A DNA stretch of 7,972 nt. Source: Candidatus Uhrbacteria bacterium RIFCSPLOWO2_02_FULL_48_12. Its GTDB lineage: Bacteria > Patescibacteriota > Patescibacteriia > GWA2-46-9. The stretch spans positions 1 through 7,972 of the forward strand of contig MGEP01000015.1 in the NCBI GenBank assembly GCA_001791425.1, in the 5' to 3' direction. The notes under the pieces are model-generated. The model did no database searches. It was not told the DNA's origin and saw only the letters and a list, made by a program, of their open reading frames with translations. Below, piece by piece: positions 7,201 through 7,972 of the stretch; position 1 is the first letter of the stretch, and each line of letters begins with the position of its first letter. A program made the translations under genes and the position numbers.

Positions 7201-7972
7201 AGCACATCTATTTTTAAATATACCGGATCAGGAGCAAATACAGAAATTGATTTAACCGTTAGCGCAGCTAGTACTGACTATTACGATTTGTATGTTTTGC
7301 CGGGAGCGAGTACGACGCATATTTTAGGAACCGCTAGCAGTCAAGAGCTGGAAGTGAGCAATAATCTGTATTTAGGCGGTTCGTCTAATGGCGCAAGTAC
7401 TGTTATAACTGCCGCGACTTATAATCCCACTTTTACTTTGGCCGGTAATTTAACAATTTGCACCGCTACTTGCTCTAATCAAATGACCTATACAAAAGGA
7501 TCGGGAACATTAACCATGAGCCCAAGCGGCACGAAATCAATCACAGATAATAACACCACAAAGCAGGACCTAGGGGCCGTGGCTATCTCGGGCGGCGCAT
7601 CCACGCCCAAAATCACGCTTGGCTCATCTGTTACGCTCACCTCTCTAAATATTGCCGCCAGTCACGAATTTGACGCAAACGGCTCTAATACTTTAACGAT
7701 TACCGGCGCGAGTACCCCGCTCACACGTGGCGGCACCTTTACCAGATCAACTGGTACGGTCACCTATACTTCCGCCACTGGCGTTGCCGGTCTCTCGTCC
7801 GCGGCCATGACAGGATCTAATGCTTTCTACAACCTCACCATCAACTCCTCTGGCCAGGCCTTCAACGCCAATGTGGCTGTCACAGCCACCAACAAAGTTA
7901 CAGTCACCGCCGGCACGCTCGCCATGGCAGCCAATGCTTTGATTGTTGGCTCAACCGGCGTGACTGACTCTG
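1273..7972 (+). CDS. Giant secreted multi-domain surface protein (adhesin-like), 3' end beyond window
   Basis: The frame is open from ATG 1273 to the window edge, 2,233 complete codons without a stop. TAG 1246 lies upstream in frame; CTG 1249 and TTG 1270 are the only other start options, and no Shine-Dalgarno is seen. Residues 1-59 are strongly basic. Residues ~60-77 form a hydrophobic helix ending in FAKA, a signal peptide or membrane anchor. Residues ~80-300 are an Asn/Thr/Ser/Pro-rich stalk with degenerate VTPxNxTN repeats at 157, 189 and 240 and a PEPEPP-type stretch near 252-277. Residues ~417-542 look like a beta-sandwich, with EYTSDRQNWYSLG and a strand IYLDSFWLDV. Residues ~617-778 are an abnormal Gly/Trp-rich insert containing four palindromes. 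Residues ~779-1128 and ~1170-1473 are homologous modules. From ~1477 the sequence is Thr/Ser/Asn/Gly-rich, begins with NWNAASGVWSG and DTVTIAAGHTITLNA, and repeats short TITL-like strands, suggesting a beta-solenoid as in large adhesins. The cell-surface role is inferred from architecture; no enzyme motif was recognised. Confidence 0.85.
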   Translation, partial: MGAKKTTKKTRLKASQRAGLGRVAFSSLKKNNNGKSLRGKKKRVRHFASQWLGKSIINKAGTFAVVFVLLVASLFAKAEPTPPLIHDIIYPQSCRGTWQGMNNIFIQDLDTEAVKEKFNSKNSATPALGELSIAATEGKEKYNAFTVSLPVLDQNNVTPPNNATNAPSDTNNVTPSNDLELIIPDAATVTPLNGTNDINTPSDTNSVPSGTSDNSESGQQREQEGSSGERVLGADDVTTVTPLNDTNNTPTETAPEPEPPTSPAEPSAPSAETPSEQPVIINLLDSLFNRVLAEDAVSNETTNELAPVVDNLNPQDEPGDAGLDSANPSLLDNIAVVIEKIGEQISDTFAAISSPLESVVTGNNNNIEESTEPEVTAQSTEEAGQSLVQKIIETIADTLSAVTDFIIPLPFVSTNQSSLTSIPDDLAAMENGTIACADFSPESTVNIQRVALGLSMNSSAGEGLLMAEYTSDRQNWYSLGAVDLNPPLVSNEPQYQYVNFPADFDAVNIGQTIVRLRWYGNFKSEAPEIYLDSFWLDVSSIDDGQETPPELKVAKKDFAAFEEPIFDLSIDPSTAASAANSEAVNNVMPNLDQSIIERYKEKYRELIQSWTQSLAPDRQSLSLDYGTGWGGGIGLGSGIGLDGVLGSGRGVVARHGLESGLGYGVSMALGQQNAVLKSGLLDWVRAGDWGVGDLVGLWGPREARAREWLTTLIQKSQSNSPDYWTGRGWWGAQEARAEEATAQNSVLKSGLLDWVGGWWGGEALAQGLAADGGGERGVKTWREHNLEITARLLTKDKKPTDIIPELQKLNSGKYKISLASRSFSPGAYILETTIQKGGTTQTLEQDFSWGVLVINTDQSVYKTGDTAELYFGVLDNNGNTVCDATLEAKITDSAGQTIAFTTADSTIKPSGFCSKNSVTDAPDYKAAYQTTTAGTYNLTVTATTADGSHTITDYFTVQDDLPYRVRRLGASRIYPLAKYAMTIEVTAAEGFNGMVKETLPVEFAITPSSVFTHAPVPLGGTVRGSATRNPVRQEATAVKPWSFTVIVPEVSNSIELDTSQIAWQVNMAAGETKALSYEYDAPDVSPEIFSLGKFQLIASGSDMPVFTEPHSWEIASDGLEPVAINTPNLKISQKARAKAERLAREVPIPALLPHHTRSVEGNRESHKLNKSVALTFDSQQVPQNAKVHIVNPNGEIITDDITQTKQGNTVIYNINPSARGMRAGKYTLEILDPTGEYSVATQDYIWGVLAFNPDYAIYPPNTSAYLSFGVLDDAGRVLCDAALVAIISDPAGNETVLGTGDGSIRVNPECYQMEDTQKPDYEANFTTTIPGTYQVTVIAKSKNGERTLNDSFSVDPNAEFYLKRTGPTRTYHPATYTYSFDFTAKKAGNYDITEKVPDSFTITGTGFSVTTQDQTKLLRWQVTAGAGETKALSYRFKGPPLSPYLFLLGPAEIKTSTSNQTWVEPRQWMLASDATCTSIASGNWNAASGVWSGCTGAGAPTAADTVTIAAGHTITLNANTAAINSLTINSTGVLTEDLGGRQITIDGTTGPLFTNSGTFTSGYSNVNIGPNTTLTVFSGTFTGASGLAWLSFIPTVATSSKTYTMGAAVDIAADWNSNPSGTTNVDLNVTLSGATTVTGATTLDGYGCTNSDGTSNRTVLSTGTSQTFSTGTLNIKANGESCTLTANASNIILTGTSGTLFTRAGTFTQGTSDVQVTSGSGILTLLSAATTFHKLTINSTATVINMGAFSPTINNVAGAQLYVQAGVFNASGASIIGPGTGNGTLQIDSGATLCLGGTTASTTATCNSGASDTTARVMPTFPNLSYTFNAASTVSYLSDAITNISNTPNYGNLILNPVLVTTNQAYALGGAMTISGSLTINTNESAAGTPYLNVIANGNIAVTSTTTITRTNSATSNLYINDNSANSYNLTTGNLAINTGGTLNATTFVSASTITITGTGTGTSRPFYMNGGTYTISTSIFKYTGSGANTEIDLTVSAASTDYYDLYVLPGASTTHILGTASSQELEVSNNLYLGGSSNGASTVITAATYNPTFTLAGNLTICTATCSNQMTYTKGSGTLTMSPSGTKSITDNNTTKQDLGAVAISGGASTPKITLGSSVTLTSLNIAASHEFDANGSNTLTITGASTPLTRGGTFTRSTGTVTYTSATGVAGLSSAAMTGSNAFYNLTINSSGQAFNANVAVTATNKVTVTAGTLAMAANALIVGSTGVTDS
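3127..3154 (+). repeat. 28-bp palindrome, in-gene copy 1 (diverged)
   Basis: CAGTCCTTAAGTC and GACTATGGGACTG flank a central TG. It matches the copy at 3293 apart from one T-to-G change in the right arm. It starts on a codon boundary and is translated as QSLSLDYGT. A G-tract (GGGT followed by seven G) begins at its last base. Confidence 0.85.
3293..3320 (+). repeat. 28-bp palindrome, in-gene copy 2
   Basis: CAGTCCTTAAGTC and GACTATTGGACTG flank a central TG. It begins at the second base of a codon, so it is translated as (A)VLKSGLLDW, a different frame from copies 1 and 3. It is identical to copy 4 and is the reverse complement of the promoter-proximal copy at 90-116. Confidence 0.9.
3320..3349 (+). 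other. Potential G-quadruplex after palindrome copy 2
   Basis: Five runs of at least three G with short loops: 3320-3322, 3326-3328, 3330-3334, 3338-3343 and 3346-3349. They are on the coding strand, so both the displaced DNA strand and the mRNA could fold. The six-G run is also a candidate slippage site. Confidence 0.55.
3421..3448 (+). repeat. 28-bp palindrome, in-gene copy 3 (perfect)
   Basis: CAGTCCAATAGTC and GACTATTGGACTG around a central CA, with all 13 arm bases paired. It begins on a codon boundary and reads QSNSPDYWT. Both arms equal the 13-bp tips of the 802-954 element. A G-rich tract (3448-3466) follows immediately. Confidence 0.9.
3506..3533 (+). repeat. 28-bp palindrome, in-gene copy 4
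   Basis: Identical to copy 2 over all 28 bases and read in the same frame as it, giving (S)VLKSGLLDW. It is followed without a gap by the G-tract at 3533-3556. Confidence 0.9.
3533..3556 (+). other. Potential G-quadruplex after palindrome copy 4
   Basis: GGGTGGGTGGGTGGTGGGG (3533-3551), then TGGGG. Four or more G-runs with loops of one to four bases is a canonical strong quadruplex pattern, on the coding strand. Confidence 0.6.
4304..4403 (+). repeat. Three-hairpin repeat element inserted in coding sequence
   Basis: An inverted relative of 652-761. Hairpins: GCACC...GGTGC with an inner GTCCCGC/GCGGAAC (4312-4339), CGGGGTTCC/GGAACCCCG (4339-4363), and CCACGGCT/AGCCGTGG with a GTAA loop (4376-4395). 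It is read through without a stop, giving THAPVPLGGTVRG, then SATRNPVRQEATAVKPWSF. This peptide has no counterpart in module 2, which passes directly from SFTITGTG to FSVTTQDQ. The region therefore looks like a genuine insertion into an existing gene that kept the frame. Confidence 0.85.
4417..4448 (+). repeat. Perfect 32-bp palindrome inside the giant gene
   Basis: Arms GAAGTGTCCAATTC and GAATTGGACACTTC around TATA; every base is paired. It lies 13 bases after the three-hairpin element, also in the part of module 1 that module 2 lacks. It encodes EVSNSIELDTS. It shares GTCCAAT/ATTGGAC with the 28-bp family but is otherwise distinct. Confidence 0.85.
4780..5691 (+). repeat. Homologous module 2 of the giant protein (protein-level repeat)
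   Basis: Residues ~1170-1473, without inserted palindromes. Landmarks: GKYTLEIL, DYIWGVLAFNPD, YLSFGVLDDAGRVLCDA (Cys 1279), ECYQ (Cys 1310), PDYEANFTTTIPGTYQV, RTGPTRTYHPATY, WQVTAGAGETKALSY and SPYLFLLGP. It is separated from module 1 by a linker (~1129-1169) with a basic, helix-like QKARAKAERLAREVP. It serves as the reference that exposes the insertions in module 1. Confidence 0.7.

Overview
The window looks like accessory-rich chromosome of a Candidate Phyla Radiation (Patescibacteria, Parcubacteria-like) bacterium. This rests on three things: a small TrpR/YerC-like regulator, a giant secreted protein whose paired beta-sandwich modules resemble ones I recall from that group, and starts with extended -10 promoters but no visible Shine-Dalgarno. 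TGA is used as a stop, and the giant frame contains no in-frame TGA, so the standard bacterial code fits. The lineage is my inference.

Layout: 1-130 holds the promoter of the first gene, with a palindromic repeat placed where transcription should start. 131-655 encodes a TrpR-like helix-turn-helix protein with a long basic tail. 656-1272 has no gene. It contains a three-hairpin repeat element (652-761) that overlaps the first gene's stop codon, a 153-bp MITE-like element with ~31-bp terminal inverted repeats (802-954), two smaller inverted repeats, and the promoter of the next gene. From 1273 to the window end is one uninterrupted frame of more than 2,233 codons. It encodes a secreted or membrane-anchored giant surface protein: basic N-terminus, signal/anchor helix, Ser/Thr/Asn/Pro-rich stalk, beta-sandwich domain, an odd G-rich insert, two homologous modules with matching cysteine pairs, and a long Thr/Ser/Asn/Gly-rich segment that is probably a beta-solenoid.

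The most striking feature is that the giant gene has been colonised by at least three families of short palindromic elements, all read through in frame. Four ~28-bp palindromes (3127, 3293, 3421, 3506) sit in a C-poor insert with potential G-quadruplexes, and they are translated in two different reading frames. A 100-bp three-hairpin element (4304-4403) has an inverted relative at 652-761. A perfect 32-bp palindrome lies at 4417-4448. Comparison of the two homologous modules gives an internal control: the first is 40 residues longer exactly where the last two elements lie. The 28-bp palindrome also looks like the two tips of the 153-bp element joined together. This resembles the protein-coding palindromic elements known from Rickettsia, but the sequences here are ones I do not recognise as a described family.

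The two genes have separate promoters and no visible functional link. What joins the regions is the shared repeat families.
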